Source: Candidatus Latescibacterota bacterium
Lineage (GTDB): Bacteria > JAAXHH01
Length of the DNA: 64,000 nucleotides
Direction: 5' to 3'
Assembly: GCA_022823465.1 (NCBI GenBank)
Contig: JAJEHX010000023.1
Span: 17,793 to 81,792, forward strand
Shown here in pieces: positions 16,006 to 24,012 of this stretch (the stretch's first letter is position 1; the number at the start of each line of letters is the position of its first letter). The notes below the pieces were generated by a model that saw only the letters and a list, made by a program, of their open reading frames with translations, was not told the origin of the DNA and did no database searches. Position numbers and translations under genes: made by a program.

Positions 16006-16877
16006 TCCTTCGTTCCTTTGCCAAGATCAACCTGGGCATCCACTTGCTCGGCAAGCGGCCCGACGGCTACCACGAGATCGTCACGCTGATGGAGACCGTG
16101 GACCTGGCCGATGACGTGGCGGTTTCCGGACAGGAAAGCGGGACGACCGTCACGTGCTCCGACCCGGCCGTGCCGGCGGACGGGCGCAACCTGGCGCACA
16201 AGGCGGCCGATCTCGTGCGGGACCGGTACGGACTCGCCGGCCGGGGCGTGCGCGTCCACATCGAGAAGCGCGTCCCGGTGGCGGCCGGACTCGCCGGCGG
16301 GAGCGGCAACGCGGCCATGACGCTGCACGGGCTCAACGCCCTCTGGTCACTGGGACTGCGGGAAGAAGAGTTGATGGACCTCGCCGCGGAACTGGGATCC
16401 GATGTGCCGTTCTGTCTCTACGGCGGCGCGGCGGTGGCATCCGGGCGGGGAGAGAAAGTCAAGTGGCTGGACGCGGCCGGATCCCGCCATTACGTACTGG
16501 TCTGTCCACCCTTCGAAGTCAGCAGCGGATGGGCCTATAGCCAATCGAAATTGGAATTGACAAAAGACAGCTCCTGTATTAATTTAGTTTCTTCTGTCAT
16601 GCAGGCCGGGGATGTGGACAGACTGGCGTCCTGCCTGCATAACGACCTGGAACCGGCGGTCCGGGCGGCCTTCCCTGAGATCGACAGGGCAAGGGGCCTG
16701 CTGGCGGACGCCGGCCTGGAAGGTATTCTGATGTCCGGCAGCGGTCCGACGGTCTTCGGACTGGCGTCCGGTCGGGCGGCGGCGGAACGGATGGCATGCG
16801 ATCTGCGGGGACGGGTCGAACCGTCCTGGCGGTTCTTCGCGGTCTCCTCGAAATCCCGGTGGGAAGCCGGGGTTTAA
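16002..16877 (+). CDS. ispE: 4-diphosphocytidyl-2-C-methyl-D-erythritol kinase
   Basis: Phosphorylates CDP-ME in the MEP pathway of isoprenoid synthesis. The 291-residue GHMP kinase starts SFAKINLGIHLLGKRPDGYH after MILR, with VPVAAGLAGGSGNAA (ATP loop), ELGSDVPFCLYGGAA, and the C-terminal LMSGSGPTVFGL. Its ATG overlaps the gmhA stop by the usual ATGA. ispE beside prs is a widespread bacterial order. Confidence 0.95.
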   Translation: MILRSFAKINLGIHLLGKRPDGYHEIVTLMETVDLADDVAVSGQESGTTVTCSDPAVPADGRNLAHKAADLVRDRYGLAGRGVRVHIEKRVPVAAGLAGGSGNAAMTLHGLNALWSLGLREEELMDLAAELGSDVPFCLYGGAAVASGRGEKVKWLDAAGSRHYVLVCPPFEVSSGWAYSQSKLELTKDSSCINLVSSVMQAGDVDRLASCLHNDLEPAVRAAFPEIDRARGLLADAGLEGILMSGSGPTVFGLASGRAAAERMACDLRGRVEPSWRFFAVSSKSRWEAGV

Positions 16878-16903
16878 TCGAGTTGCGGGAGGGAGGACGG
16901 CGC

Positions 16904-17857
16904 ATGGCGGTCGGTTTGAAGATTCTGAGTGGAAATTCAAACGCGCCGCTCGCGCAAGACATCTGCGAATATCTCGGCGTATCTCTCGGGAACGCGGCCG
17001 TTTCGCGATTCAGCGACGAAGAGATCAGGATACATATCAACGAGGATATCCGCGGGACCGACGTGTTCGTGGTCCAGTCGACCAATTCCCCGGCGGAGAA
17101 CCTCCTCGAGCTGCTGTTGCTGCTGGACGCGGCCAAACGGGCTTCGGCGCGCAGGGCCACCGCGGTGATCCCCTATTACGGCTATGCCCGCCAGGACCGC
17201 AAGGCGGGACCCCGGGTGCCCATCTCGGCCAAGGTCGTCGCGAATCTGATCGCCGCGGCCGGGGCGGACCGCGTACTGACGATGGACCTGCACGCGCCGC
17301 AGATCCAGGGATTCTTCGACATCCCCCTGGATCATCTGTATTCCGCGCCCGTATTTACGCGGCGGCTCAGGGAACTGGGGACGTCGGAGGACCTGGTGAT
17401 CGCTTCCCCGGACGCGGGAGGCATGGCCATGGCCCGGTCCTACGGCCGGCGGCTGAACTGTCCCCTGGCCCTCGTGGACAAGCGGAGACCGAGGCCGAAC
17501 GTCTCAGAGGTCGTCAACGTGATCGGCGAAGTGGAAGGAAAGAACGTGATCATCCGCGACGACATGATCGACACCGGGGGAAGCCTGACCGGCGCGGCCG
17601 CGGCCTTGAAGCAGAACGGCGCCGAGACGATTTACGCGGCCTGCACGCACGCGCTGCTCTCCGGGAACGCCGTGCAGAAGGTGGAGGATTCCGTACTGGA
17701 CTGCCTGATCGTCTCGGACACGATACGCCTGAGCGAGGACAAGCAGAACGGCAAGCTGGAGCAGCTTTCCGTGGCCTCCCTCTTCGGCGAGGCGATCAAG
17801 CGCATACACGAGGAGAAATCCGTCAGTTCGCTCTTTGAATCGTCGGACCAGACCTGA
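16904..17857 (+). CDS. prs: Ribose-phosphate pyrophosphokinase
   Basis: Makes PRPP from ribose 5-phosphate and ATP for nucleotide, histidine and tryptophan synthesis. From ATG 16904 (GGGAGGA just upstream) the protein has 317 residues, with FSDEEIRIHINEDIRGTDVF, YGYARQDRKAGPRVPISAK, the divalent-metal site VLTMDLHAPQIQGFF, and the PRPP loop VIIRDDMIDTGGSLTGAA. The length is standard for class I enzymes. PRPP also feeds the pyr genes further along the window. Confidence 0.96.
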   Translation: MAVGLKILSGNSNAPLAQDICEYLGVSLGNAAVSRFSDEEIRIHINEDIRGTDVFVVQSTNSPAENLLELLLLLDAAKRASARRATAVIPYYGYARQDRKAGPRVPISAKVVANLIAAAGADRVLTMDLHAPQIQGFFDIPLDHLYSAPVFTRRLRELGTSEDLVIASPDAGGMAMARSYGRRLNCPLALVDKRRPRPNVSEVVNVIGEVEGKNVIIRDDMIDTGGSLTGAAAALKQNGAETIYAACTHALLSGNAVQKVEDSVLDCLIVSDTIRLSEDKQNGKLEQLSVASLFGEAIKRIHEEKSVSSLFESSDQT

Positions 17858-17885
17858 GACAGGCCATCATGGACAGGCCATCATG
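17858..17885 (+). repeat. 14-bp tandem repeat after prs
   Basis: GACAGGCCATCATG occurs twice in immediate succession starting at the base after the prs stop codon. No function is suggested; it fits the pattern of small tandem duplications elsewhere in the window. Confidence 0.85.
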
Positions 17886-17980
17886 GCCGATCCGCGGGAA
17901 CGGAGCGGAAACCGGCGCTGATCGCAGTGGATCGAATTTGAACACGCAATAGAACACCGGGTATCGCACAGGAGAAGGAA

Positions 17981-18646
17981 ATGAACCAGGTTTCTTTAAA
18001 AGCCCGTCAACGGACGGACACCGGAAAGCAGGTCGCCAAAACGCTTCGGCGGGACGGCAGCCTGCCCGCCGTGGTCTACGGTAGCGGAGAGCCCCCGACG
18101 CCGTTGACGCTCGACTACCGCGAGTTCGAAGGGTTCCTGAGGAAGACCAGGGGCGAAAGCGTCGTCATCAACCTGGAAATCGAAGGCATGGACGACAAGA
18201 AGGCCCTGTTGCGAGACCTGCAGCGGGACTACCTGAGGAACCAGTTGCTGCACGCCGATTTCCAGCAGATCAGGATGAGCGACCAGATCACCACGGAGGT
18301 ATCGCTCGTGATGATCGGCGAGCCCGTCGGCGTGACGAGAGACGGCGGGGTGCTGGACCAGTCCCTGCGGGTGATCGAAATCAGTTGCGTCGCGTCCGAA
18401 ATCCCCGAGCACCTGGAAGTGGACATCAGCAATCTGAGCATGGGCGAAACGATCCATATCAGTGATCTTTCCTTCGACAACGTCGAAATCGTGACCGATG
18501 GAGAGGTCGCCGTGGTGTCTGTCCTCACGCCGATGGCCGAGGAGCCTGAGGAAGAAGAAGCAGTGGAAGAGCTGGAAGAGCCGGAAATCATCGGCCGGGC
18601 CCAGGAAGACGGCGAGGGCGAGGAAGAAGAAGAGAACGAAGACTAA
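17981..18646 (+). CDS. rplY: Large ribosomal subunit protein bL25, CTC form
   Basis: Binds 5S rRNA in the large subunit. The 221-residue protein is the long general-stress-protein CTC form: an L25 domain (LKARQRTDTGKQVAKTLRRD, LPAVVYGSGEPPTPLTLDYR, HADFQQIRM) followed by a TL5-type beta domain (GEPVGVTRDGGVLDQSL, SVLTPMAEE) and a strongly acidic Glu-rich tail from about residue 185. AGGAGAAGGA lies just before the ATG. It sits upstream of pth as in many bacteria. Confidence 0.95.
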   Translation: MNQVSLKARQRTDTGKQVAKTLRRDGSLPAVVYGSGEPPTPLTLDYREFEGFLRKTRGESVVINLEIEGMDDKKALLRDLQRDYLRNQLLHADFQQIRMSDQITTEVSLVMIGEPVGVTRDGGVLDQSLRVIEISCVASEIPEHLEVDISNLSMGETIHISDLSFDNVEIVTDGEVAVVSVLTPMAEEPEEEEAVEELEEPEIIGRAQEDGEGEEEEENED

Positions 18647-18706
18647 GGCAGCCCGGTTATGTGTCAGCATGCCGATTCCGGACCCTTGCGGCCTGAAGGT
18701 TCGTCC

Positions 18707-19282
18707 ATGCACGCCTTCATCGGTCTCGGCAACCCGGGCGTTCGCTACGCGGGCACGCGCCACAACGCCGGTTTCGACGTGATCGACACCTGGCTGCGGC
18801 GGCTCGATCTCGAGCTTGCCCCGGTAAGTGACCGTTTTCATGGCGCCGTCGCAACGATCGCCGGTCTGCCCGTGGCGCTGGTGAAGCCGGTGACCTTCAT
18901 GAACCGCAGCGGTTACGCGGTGCGGGAGGCGGCAGCACATTATGAACTCGACGTCGATCGCATCGTGGTCGTCTGCGACGACGTCAACCTGCCCTTCGGT
19001 ACGCTGCGTATCAGGGCGAAGGGCAGTGATGGCGGCCACCGGGGACTGGAATCCATCATCGACGCGCTGGGAACGGAAGGATTCGCCCGCCAGCGTATCG
19101 GAGTCGACCTCCCCCGGGACGCGGATACGCTGGTCGACTACGTGCTGGAGGCGTTTACCGAAGAGGAAGCAACCGATCTGCCCATCGTCCTCGACCGGGC
19201 CTGCGACCAGCTGGCGCTGTTCGTAAGCGACGGCTGCGGCGAGGCCGCGAGCAGGTACAACGGCCCGTCGTTCACGGACTGA
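18707..19282 (+). CDS. pth: Peptidyl-tRNA hydrolase
   Basis: Recycles tRNA from peptidyl-tRNA released by stalled ribosomes. The 191-residue protein starts at ATG 18707 (MHAFIGLGNPGVRYAGTRHN) and carries the catalytic His in RHNAGFDVID, the substrate-binding VKPVTFMNRSG, the catalytic Asp region VVCDDVNLPFGTLR, and GSDGGHRGLESII. An ATG at 18659 would add 16 residues without resemblance to the family. Follows rplY. Confidence 0.96.
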   Translation: MHAFIGLGNPGVRYAGTRHNAGFDVIDTWLRRLDLELAPVSDRFHGAVATIAGLPVALVKPVTFMNRSGYAVREAAAHYELDVDRIVVVCDDVNLPFGTLRIRAKGSDGGHRGLESIIDALGTEGFARQRIGVDLPRDADTLVDYVLEAFTEEEATDLPIVLDRACDQLALFVSDGCGEAASRYNGPSFTD

Positions 19283-19329
19283 AGGGGCAATCCGGAAAGC
19301 GAACCCGCATACAACCAGGAGGAATGCAC

Positions 19330-19677
19330 GTGCGGTCCTATGAAACAGTAGTGGTTATCGATTCCAAACTCGAAGAAGCGCCGCTCGAGGAGGAGATCTC
19401 CGCCATCGAGGGGCTCATCACGTCGAATCAGGGAGAGGTCGTCGACACGGAACGCTGGGGAAGCAGGAAGCTCAGCTACGAGATCAACGACGCCCACCAT
19501 GGATTCTACACGCTGATCCGATTCGATGGCGAACCGACCGTGGTCGACGCGCTGGACCGGTCGTTCAAGTTGAACGATCGCGTACTCCGCCACATGACGA
19601 AGCGGGTCAGGAAGCATCCGGCCCATGTATACGAAAAGGCGGAACAGGCCGAAAAGGACACAGGAGCGGAAGCATGA
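19330..19677 (+). CDS. rpsF: Small ribosomal subunit protein bS6
   Basis: A 30S platform protein that pairs with bS18. The GTG at 19330 is chosen as start: AGGAGG at 19317-19322 lies seven bases before it but only one base before the in-frame ATG at 19324, and [12 protein letters not shown] matches the family N-terminus. The 115-residue protein has [20 protein letters not shown] and RHMTKRVRK. The stop overlaps rpsR. No ssb gene intervenes. Confidence 0.95.
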   Translation: MRSYETVVVIDSKLEEAPLEEEISAIEGLITSNQGEVVDTERWGSRKLSYEINDAHHGFYTLIRFDGEPTVVDALDRSFKLNDRVLRHMTKRVRKHPAHVYEKAEQAEKDTGAEA

Positions 19678-19913
19678 ACCAATCCAGGACGAGGATGACC
19701 AGGACAAGAAAGCAGAAGCGCATACCGGGCCGTATCAAGAACATCGATTACAAGGACCCGAAGCAGCTCCGGCGTTTCGTTACCGAGCGGGGCAAGATCG
19801 TGCCCAGCCGCATTTCCGGCGCCAGCGCGTTGTGCCAGCGGCGCCTGGCAAAGGCCATCAAACGGGCGCGTCATATCGGCCTGCTGCCTTTCATCGAAGA
19901 AACCTACAAGTAG
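19674..19913 (+). CDS. rpsR: Small ribosomal subunit protein bS18
   Basis: Partner of bS6 in the 30S platform. The 79-residue basic protein contains [20 protein letters not shown] and [20 protein letters not shown], then [11 protein letters not shown], all characteristic. Its ATG overlaps the rpsF stop and its stop is 14 bp before rplI, giving the classic rpsF-rpsR-rplI operon. Confidence 0.97.
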   Translation: MNQSRTRMTRTRKQKRIPGRIKNIDYKDPKQLRRFVTERGKIVPSRISGASALCQRRLAKAIKRARHIGLLPFIEETYK

Positions 19914-19927
19914 CCGAGGAGTCGGAC

Positions 19928-20371
19928 GTGAAGCTCATATTGACCGAATCTGTGCGGGACCTGGGAAACATCGGTGAGATCGTCGACGTTTCCAACGGGT
20001 ACGGCAGAAACTACCTGATGCTGACGAAAAAGGCCGTTCCGGCGACGCCCGGTAACCTGAAAATGCTTCAGGGCAAACTGAAACAGCAACTGGCCCTGGA
20101 AGCCAAGACGGTAGAGCAGGCCTCCGAACTCGCCGGGATGCTCGAGGAAGTCTCCCTGACCGCCGTCGTGCAGGTCGGGGAAGAAGACCGCATGTTCGGT
20201 TCCGTCACCCAGCAGCATATCGCCGACCTGCTGAAGGAAAAAGGCTACGATATCGACCGGCGCAAGATCCACCTCGACGAGCCCATCAAGGCGCTGGGGA
20301 TATACACGATTCCCATAGCGCTGCACGCCCGTGTAGAGGCCAACGTGAAGCTCTGGGTGGTCAAGGAATAG
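19928..20371 (+). CDS. rplI: Large ribosomal subunit protein bL9
   Basis: Binds 23S rRNA near the L1 stalk. A GTG start at 19928, with GAGGAG upstream, gives 147 residues starting MKLILTESVRDLGNIGEIVD and containing VSNGYGRNYLMLTKKAVPAT, the signature N-domain, then the long connecting helix and the C-domain (GEEDRMFGSVTQQHIADLL, KALGIYTIPIALHARV). No alternative start suits the family. Confidence 0.96.
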   Translation: MKLILTESVRDLGNIGEIVDVSNGYGRNYLMLTKKAVPATPGNLKMLQGKLKQQLALEAKTVEQASELAGMLEEVSLTAVVQVGEEDRMFGSVTQQHIADLLKEKGYDIDRRKIHLDEPIKALGIYTIPIALHARVEANVKLWVVKE

Positions 20372-20396
20372 GGGCGGATCGCGCCTTAAAATTGAC

Positions 20397-20425
20397 TTGA
20401 CGCGGGCAGCCGGAATTCATATATT
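20397..20425 (+). promoter_or_regulatory. Predicted sigma-70-type promoter
   Basis: TTGACG at 20397-20402 and TATATT at 20420-20425 with a 17-bp spacer, just after rplI and 25 bp before the small membrane protein gene. It could also drive the tRNA-Val/Asp genes downstream. Confidence 0.5.
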
Positions 20426-20450
20426 GGACGCCTGTGGAGGTGGGGGAGAA

Positions 20451-20741
20451 ATGGCGAAAAGAACGCGGTCGGAGCCCGGTTCGCCCCGGTCGTCAGGACG
20501 GCGTCGCGCTACCGGAACCCAGACACATGTTCCACCCTTTCGGGGGTCCCATTACCGTCTCCTCGGTGCGGCACTCGGCGCTATACTACTGGGTTTTGTC
20601 GCGTTGGCGTACGAATCGATCACACTGGCGCCGCTGTTGATGGTTTCCGGTTATTGCGTGGGCATACCTCTGGTGCTGATTTGGAGAGGCAAGTCCGCAA
20701 GACAGGGTTCGGCCAACGACCGGGAATCGCGTCAAACGTAG
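20451..20741 (+). CDS. Small membrane protein, hypothetical
   Basis: A 96-residue protein with a basic, Ser/Arg/Pro-rich leader (MAKRTRSEPGSPRSSGRRRA), then two hydrophobic segments at about residues 36-53 (LLGAALGAILLGFVALAY) and 57-77 (TLAPLLMVSGYCVGIPLVLI), and a charged tail. It resembles the many small two-helix envelope proteins of unknown role; no family is recognised. GGAGGTGGGGGAGA precedes the ATG, and a good promoter sequence lies just upstream, which argues that it is expressed. Followed at once by tRNA-Val. Confidence 0.7.
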   Translation: MAKRTRSEPGSPRSSGRRRATGTQTHVPPFRGSHYRLLGAALGAILLGFVALAYESITLAPLLMVSGYCVGIPLVLIWRGKSARQGSANDRESRQT

Positions 20742-20754
20742 TGTGGACGCGTAC

Positions 20755-20829
20755 GGGCGATTAGCTCAGTTGGTTCAGAGCGCATGCCTTACAAGCATGA
20801 GGTCACTGGTTCGAATCCAGTATCGCCCA
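20755..20829 (+). tRNA. tRNA-Val (TAC anticodon)
   Basis: Acceptor GGGCGAT (20755-20761) pairs with ATCGCCC (20822-20828), discriminator A. The anticodon loop CTTACAA holds TAC, reading GUA and other valine codons. The T arm contains TTCGAAT. First of three tRNAs in a row. Confidence 0.95.
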
Positions 20830-20840
20830 TGCAACATATC

Positions 20841-20915
20841 GGGGGCGTAGTTCAATCTGGTTAGAGCACTGCCCTGTCACGGCAGAAGTTGCGGGTTCGA
20901 GTCCCGTCGTCCCCG
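20841..20915 (+). tRNA. tRNA-Asp (GTC anticodon)
   Basis: Acceptor GGGGGCG (20841-20847) pairs with CGTCCCC (20908-20914) with one G-U pair, discriminator G as expected for tRNA-Asp. The anticodon loop CTGTCAC contains GTC. The T arm is GCGGG-TTCGAGT-CCCGT. Confidence 0.95.
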
Positions 20916-20928
20916 TTGGAAATAAGAT

Positions 20929-20968
20929 AGATAGCCCGTCGAACATGCATGGTTCCGGCGGGCTATCT
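20929..20968 (+). terminator. Possible hairpin terminator after tRNA-Asp
   Basis: AGATAGCCCG (20929-20938) and CGGGCTATCT (20959-20968) form a perfect 10-bp stem with a 20-base loop. No T-run follows, so it may instead be a processing or attenuation hairpin between the tRNA-Asp and tRNA-Leu genes. Confidence 0.35.
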
Positions 20969-20976
20969 TCGATTGT

Positions 20977-21060
20977 GCCGGAGTGGTGGAATTGGTAGAC
21001 GCGAGGGACTCAAAATCCCTTGACCGCAAGGTCGTGTCGGTTCGAGTCCGACCTCCGGCA
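20977..21060 (+). tRNA. tRNA-Leu (CAA anticodon)
   Basis: Acceptor GCCGGAG (20977-20983) pairs with CTCCGGC (21053-21059), discriminator A. Class II with a long variable arm. Stem AGGGA/TCCCT encloses CTCAAAA, anticodon CAA, reading UUG. Confidence 0.95.
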
Positions 21061-21089
21061 TCCTTCTAAAAAGAAAGCAGGTTGAAACG

Positions 21090-22205
21090 ATGTTCGATCC
21101 CGTCCAGGTCACCAGGGAGCTGATCGCATTCAATTCGATCAGCGCCAACAGCAACGCGCCCGTATCCGATTACCTGCAGGACCAGCTCGACCGGCTGGGC
21201 TTCGCGGTTGAGCGCATCACCTACCAGGACGCCAACGGCGTGGAGAAGGTCAATCTCGTCGGCCGCAAGGGAGAGGGTAGGGGCGGACTGGCGCTGCTGG
21301 GCCATTCCGACACCGTCCCGGTGGACGGCTGGGAGACGGACCCGTTCACAGCGGAGATCCGGGACAATCGGATTTACGGCCGGGGCAGCTGCGACATGAA
21401 AGGGGCCCTGGCCACCATGCTGGCGGCGGGTGGGGCCTTCGAGGCGTCGGAACTTTCCGCGCCGATCTACCTCGTGTTCACCGCCGACGAAGAAGTCGGG
21501 TGCTGGGGCGCGGCGGAAGTCAGCGACCGTTCCGAACTCCTGGCGGACAGCGGCCTGCGTTACGGCATCATCTGCGAACCCACACTCATGCAGGTGGTGC
21601 GGGCGCACAAGGGCGCCGTTTTCATGCGGGCGGAGACGAAAGGCCGGGCGGCCCACAGCAGCACCGGCAAAGGCGTCAACGCCCACCTCGCCATGATCCC
21701 CTTCCTCTCGGAGATGAAGGCCATCCACGACGAGTTGCGCAGGGACCCCGTCCACCTGAACGACGAATTCGATCCGCCTTTCTCCGACTGGAACATCGGG
21801 ATAAACGACGGCGGGATCGCCCTGAACATGACGGCGCCCAGCAGCGTATGCACGGTCTACTACCGGCCGATGCCCGGACAGGACCAGGAAGCCCTCCTTG
21901 ACCGCACGCGGCAGGCGGCCGAACGCTGCGGCGTGGAACTGAAGATCCAGAAGATCGGGGACCCCTTCAGCACCGACCCGGATTCGGACCTGGTCCGGAC
22001 GGCCCTTCGCATTACCGGTACGGAGCAGGCCCACACGGTACCCTACGGCACCGATGGTCTGGTCTTCGGCAGGAAGATGGAGCTGATCCTGCTGGGCCCG
22101 GGGGATATCAGCCAGGCCCACACGGTGGACGAGTGGATGGACCTGGACCAGTTCGATCTGGCGATCGACACGTACAAGGCCATGATCCGTACATTCTGTG
22201 TTTGA
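21090..22205 (+). CDS. M20 family metallopeptidase, ArgE/DapE-like
   Basis: A 371-residue cytosolic amidohydrolase of the M20 family, resembling acetylornithine deacetylase. Zinc ligands are visible: GHSDTVPVDGWETDPF (His-x-Asp), YGRGSCDMKGALATML (bridging Asp), FTADEEVGCWG (catalytic and ligand Glu), and CEPT. The dimerisation insert begins at about residue 175 (HKGAVFMRAETKGRAAHSST). The actual substrate is undetermined; no arg or dap genes are adjacent. It is followed after 15 bp by ychF, probably co-transcribed. Confidence 0.87.
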   Translation: MFDPVQVTRELIAFNSISANSNAPVSDYLQDQLDRLGFAVERITYQDANGVEKVNLVGRKGEGRGGLALLGHSDTVPVDGWETDPFTAEIRDNRIYGRGSCDMKGALATMLAAGGAFEASELSAPIYLVFTADEEVGCWGAAEVSDRSELLADSGLRYGIICEPTLMQVVRAHKGAVFMRAETKGRAAHSSTGKGVNAHLAMIPFLSEMKAIHDELRRDPVHLNDEFDPPFSDWNIGINDGGIALNMTAPSSVCTVYYRPMPGQDQEALLDRTRQAAERCGVELKIQKIGDPFSTDPDSDLVRTALRITGTEQAHTVPYGTDGLVFGRKMELILLGPGDISQAHTVDEWMDLDQFDLAIDTYKAMIRTFCV

Positions 22206-22220
22206 GGGGAGGACACCGAA

Positions 22221-23294
22221 TTGCAGATCGGCCTCGTCGGCCTGCCCGGTTCCGGGAAGACCACGTTGTTCAACGCCTTGGTGAGGGCAAATGCGGAAAC
22301 CGGCGGTTACGCGGGGCTGAACAAGGTCAACCGGGGGACGATCAGGGTTCCGGACCAGAGAGTCGACCGCCTTTCCGGCCTGTTCAATCCACGCAAGACC
22401 ACTTTCGCCACTGTGGAATACCTGGACATCGGCGGTATTACGACCGGCGCAGGGCGCCAGGAGGAGCAGCAGGACGCCGGGGGACTGGGCGACCTGCGCA
22501 ACATGGATCTGCTGGTCCACGTGCTCCGGGGGTTTCCGGACCTGGCCGACGCGCCTATAACGCCTTCGGACGATTTCGAGACAGTGGAGCTGGAACTCGC
22601 CATCGCCGATCTGGAGATTATCGAGCGCCGGCTGTCACGCCTTTCCAAGGAGGCGCGGTCCACGAAGCGGCCGGATCTGGTCCGCGAATGGCAACTGCTC
22701 GAACGCTGCAAGGAGGAAATCGAAGGCGGCGGTGTCATCCGGAACCTCGAATTTGATCCGGAAGACGAGAAAAGGCTTAGAGGCTACCGGTTCCTGTCGC
22801 AGAAACCGGCGCTCCTCGTGCTGAATATCCGCGAGGAAGACCTGGGCTCGGAAGCGCAGCGGCTTGCGGCACTGGGTGAATGTGCCGATGGGCTGGACGC
22901 ATTGGCGCTCTGCGCGAAGGTCGAAATGGAGATCGCCCAGCTCGAAGAGGACGACGCGGATGCCTTCCTGGAGGATCTGGGCATCCGGGAATCCGCCCTG
23001 AACCGCATGATCATCGCCTCGTACAGGCTGCTTAACCTGATTTCCTTCTTCACCGTTGGAGAGGATGAAGTAAAGGCATGGACCGTCGCGCGCGGCGTCA
23101 CGGCGCCGGAAGCGGCCGGGACGATACACTCCGACCTGGAACGGGGGTTCATCCGGGCCGAAACGCTGGAGTGGGAATCTCTGCTCGATCTCGGGGGATG
23201 GCAGGCGGCGAAGGAGAAGGGCGTGCTGCGCGTCGAAGGCAAACAGTACGTCGTCCAGGACGGCGACGTGATCAACGTGCGATTTAACGTCTGA
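22221..23294 (+). CDS. ychF: YchF/OLA1-type P-loop NTPase
   Basis: A ribosome-associated ATP/GTP-binding protein of the Obg-related family. The 357-residue protein starts at TTG 22221 (GGGGAGGA eight bases upstream), the only start that keeps the G1 loop GLPGSGKTTLFNAL. Other motifs: the switch-like TTFATVEYLDIGG and a C-terminal TGS domain (EDEVKAWTVARGVTAPEAAG, ending QYVVQDGDVINVRFNV). The YchF G4 motif (N-x-x-E) corresponds to VLNIREED. Confidence 0.92.
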   Translation: MQIGLVGLPGSGKTTLFNALVRANAETGGYAGLNKVNRGTIRVPDQRVDRLSGLFNPRKTTFATVEYLDIGGITTGAGRQEEQQDAGGLGDLRNMDLLVHVLRGFPDLADAPITPSDDFETVELELAIADLEIIERRLSRLSKEARSTKRPDLVREWQLLERCKEEIEGGGVIRNLEFDPEDEKRLRGYRFLSQKPALLVLNIREEDLGSEAQRLAALGECADGLDALALCAKVEMEIAQLEEDDADAFLEDLGIRESALNRMIIASYRLLNLISFFTVGEDEVKAWTVARGVTAPEAAGTIHSDLERGFIRAETLEWESLLDLGGWQAAKEKGVLRVEGKQYVVQDGDVINVRFNV

Positions 23295-23325
23295 TAGAAC
23301 CAGATTCACAAGTTGAAGATTTCGC

Positions 23326-23355
23326 TTGTCAACCTGCAGGCAGTGTCGATATCAT
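23326..23355 (+). promoter_or_regulatory. Possible promoter of the UGA-containing thioredoxin-like gene
   Basis: TTGTCA at 23326-23331 and TATCAT at 23350-23355 with an 18-bp spacer, about 67 bp before ATG 23422. Two mismatches in total from the sigma-70 consensus. Confidence 0.4.
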
Positions 23356-23421
23356 AGATTACCCTTTCGGCCCGGGACGACCCGGGCTCAATCCACCACA
23401 AGGAATAATGGATCTACGAAA

Positions 23422-24000
23422 ATGAAAACCAGAAACCACCTGATGACCGCGTTGCTTCTCGCCGGAGGGCTGCTGTGGTCTTCTCCAGTCGGCGCCCAGC
23501 TCGGCGCCAACGCCGGCTTCAATCCTGAACCGCTCAGCCTTGTGGATTTCAAGAAGGCGTTCAACGGCGATACGGGCAAAATTCGCCTCGTCGTGATGTT
23601 CTCGCCTACATGAGGCCACTGCATAAGCGGCGCCGGGGCGGTGCAGCAAGAAATACTGAAGCGGTTTCCCTCAGACGACCTCCGGGTCTACGTGGTCTGG
23701 CAGCGGATACTCAGGAACGACGCGGTTAATGCGGCTCGTACCGCGGCCGTCAATGTGTTCGACGACGATAAGCGTGTCAGCCAGATGTGGGACCCCGCGA
23801 ACGCGCTGGGATTCTGGTACAAGAAGTCGGGTGAACTGGAACACAAGGACCCCATGGTCTGGGACGCCTACTTCCTCTACGGCGCGGATGCCGAATGGAA
23901 GGACGCGCCTACCGGACTGATCGACGCCGGTTACACGGTGTGGAATATGAAAGACAGGCTCTTGAAATCGGTGGCGACCACGATGGAGACCGTGGACTGA
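23422..24000 (+). CDS. Candidate secreted thioredoxin-like selenoprotein (UxxC, in-frame UGA)
   Basis: Read through the TGA at 23611, the frame from ATG 23422 gives 192 residues. Residues 1-26 form a signal peptide (MKTRNHLMTALLLAGGLLWS, then a VGA-Q cleavage site). A strand RLVVMFSPT runs straight into U64-G-H-C67, then ISGAGAVQQEILKRF: the strand, redox motif and helix order of a thioredoxin fold, with selenocysteine in the first position of CxxC. The frame stays open for 129 more codons with coherent sequence (LRVYVVWQRIL, MWDPANALGFWYKKSG) and ends at TGA 23998. A stem-loop follows the UGA at once. A thiol-disulfide oxidoreductase role outside the cytoplasm is inferred. The alternative is a Cys-to-stop mutation in a pseudogene. 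No sel genes are in the window. Confidence 0.75.
23611..23650 (+). promoter_or_regulatory. Putative bacterial SECIS element
   Basis: The UGA at 23611-23613 is followed by CTGCAT (23619-23624) and GTGCAG (23641-23646), a six-pair stem with one G-U. Two inner G-C pairs are possible, and the apical loop is G-rich (GGCGCCGGG). The loop lies about 16-25 bases after the UGA, in the range seen for bacterial SECIS hairpins. SelB recognition has not been shown. Confidence 0.5.
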
Positions 24001-24012
24001 TCCCGGCTCCGG

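Noticed and set aside
23611..23613. General reassignment of UGA as a sense codon
   Set aside because: TGA serves as the normal stop of most genes here (many ATGA overlaps), so only a local recoding event is plausible.
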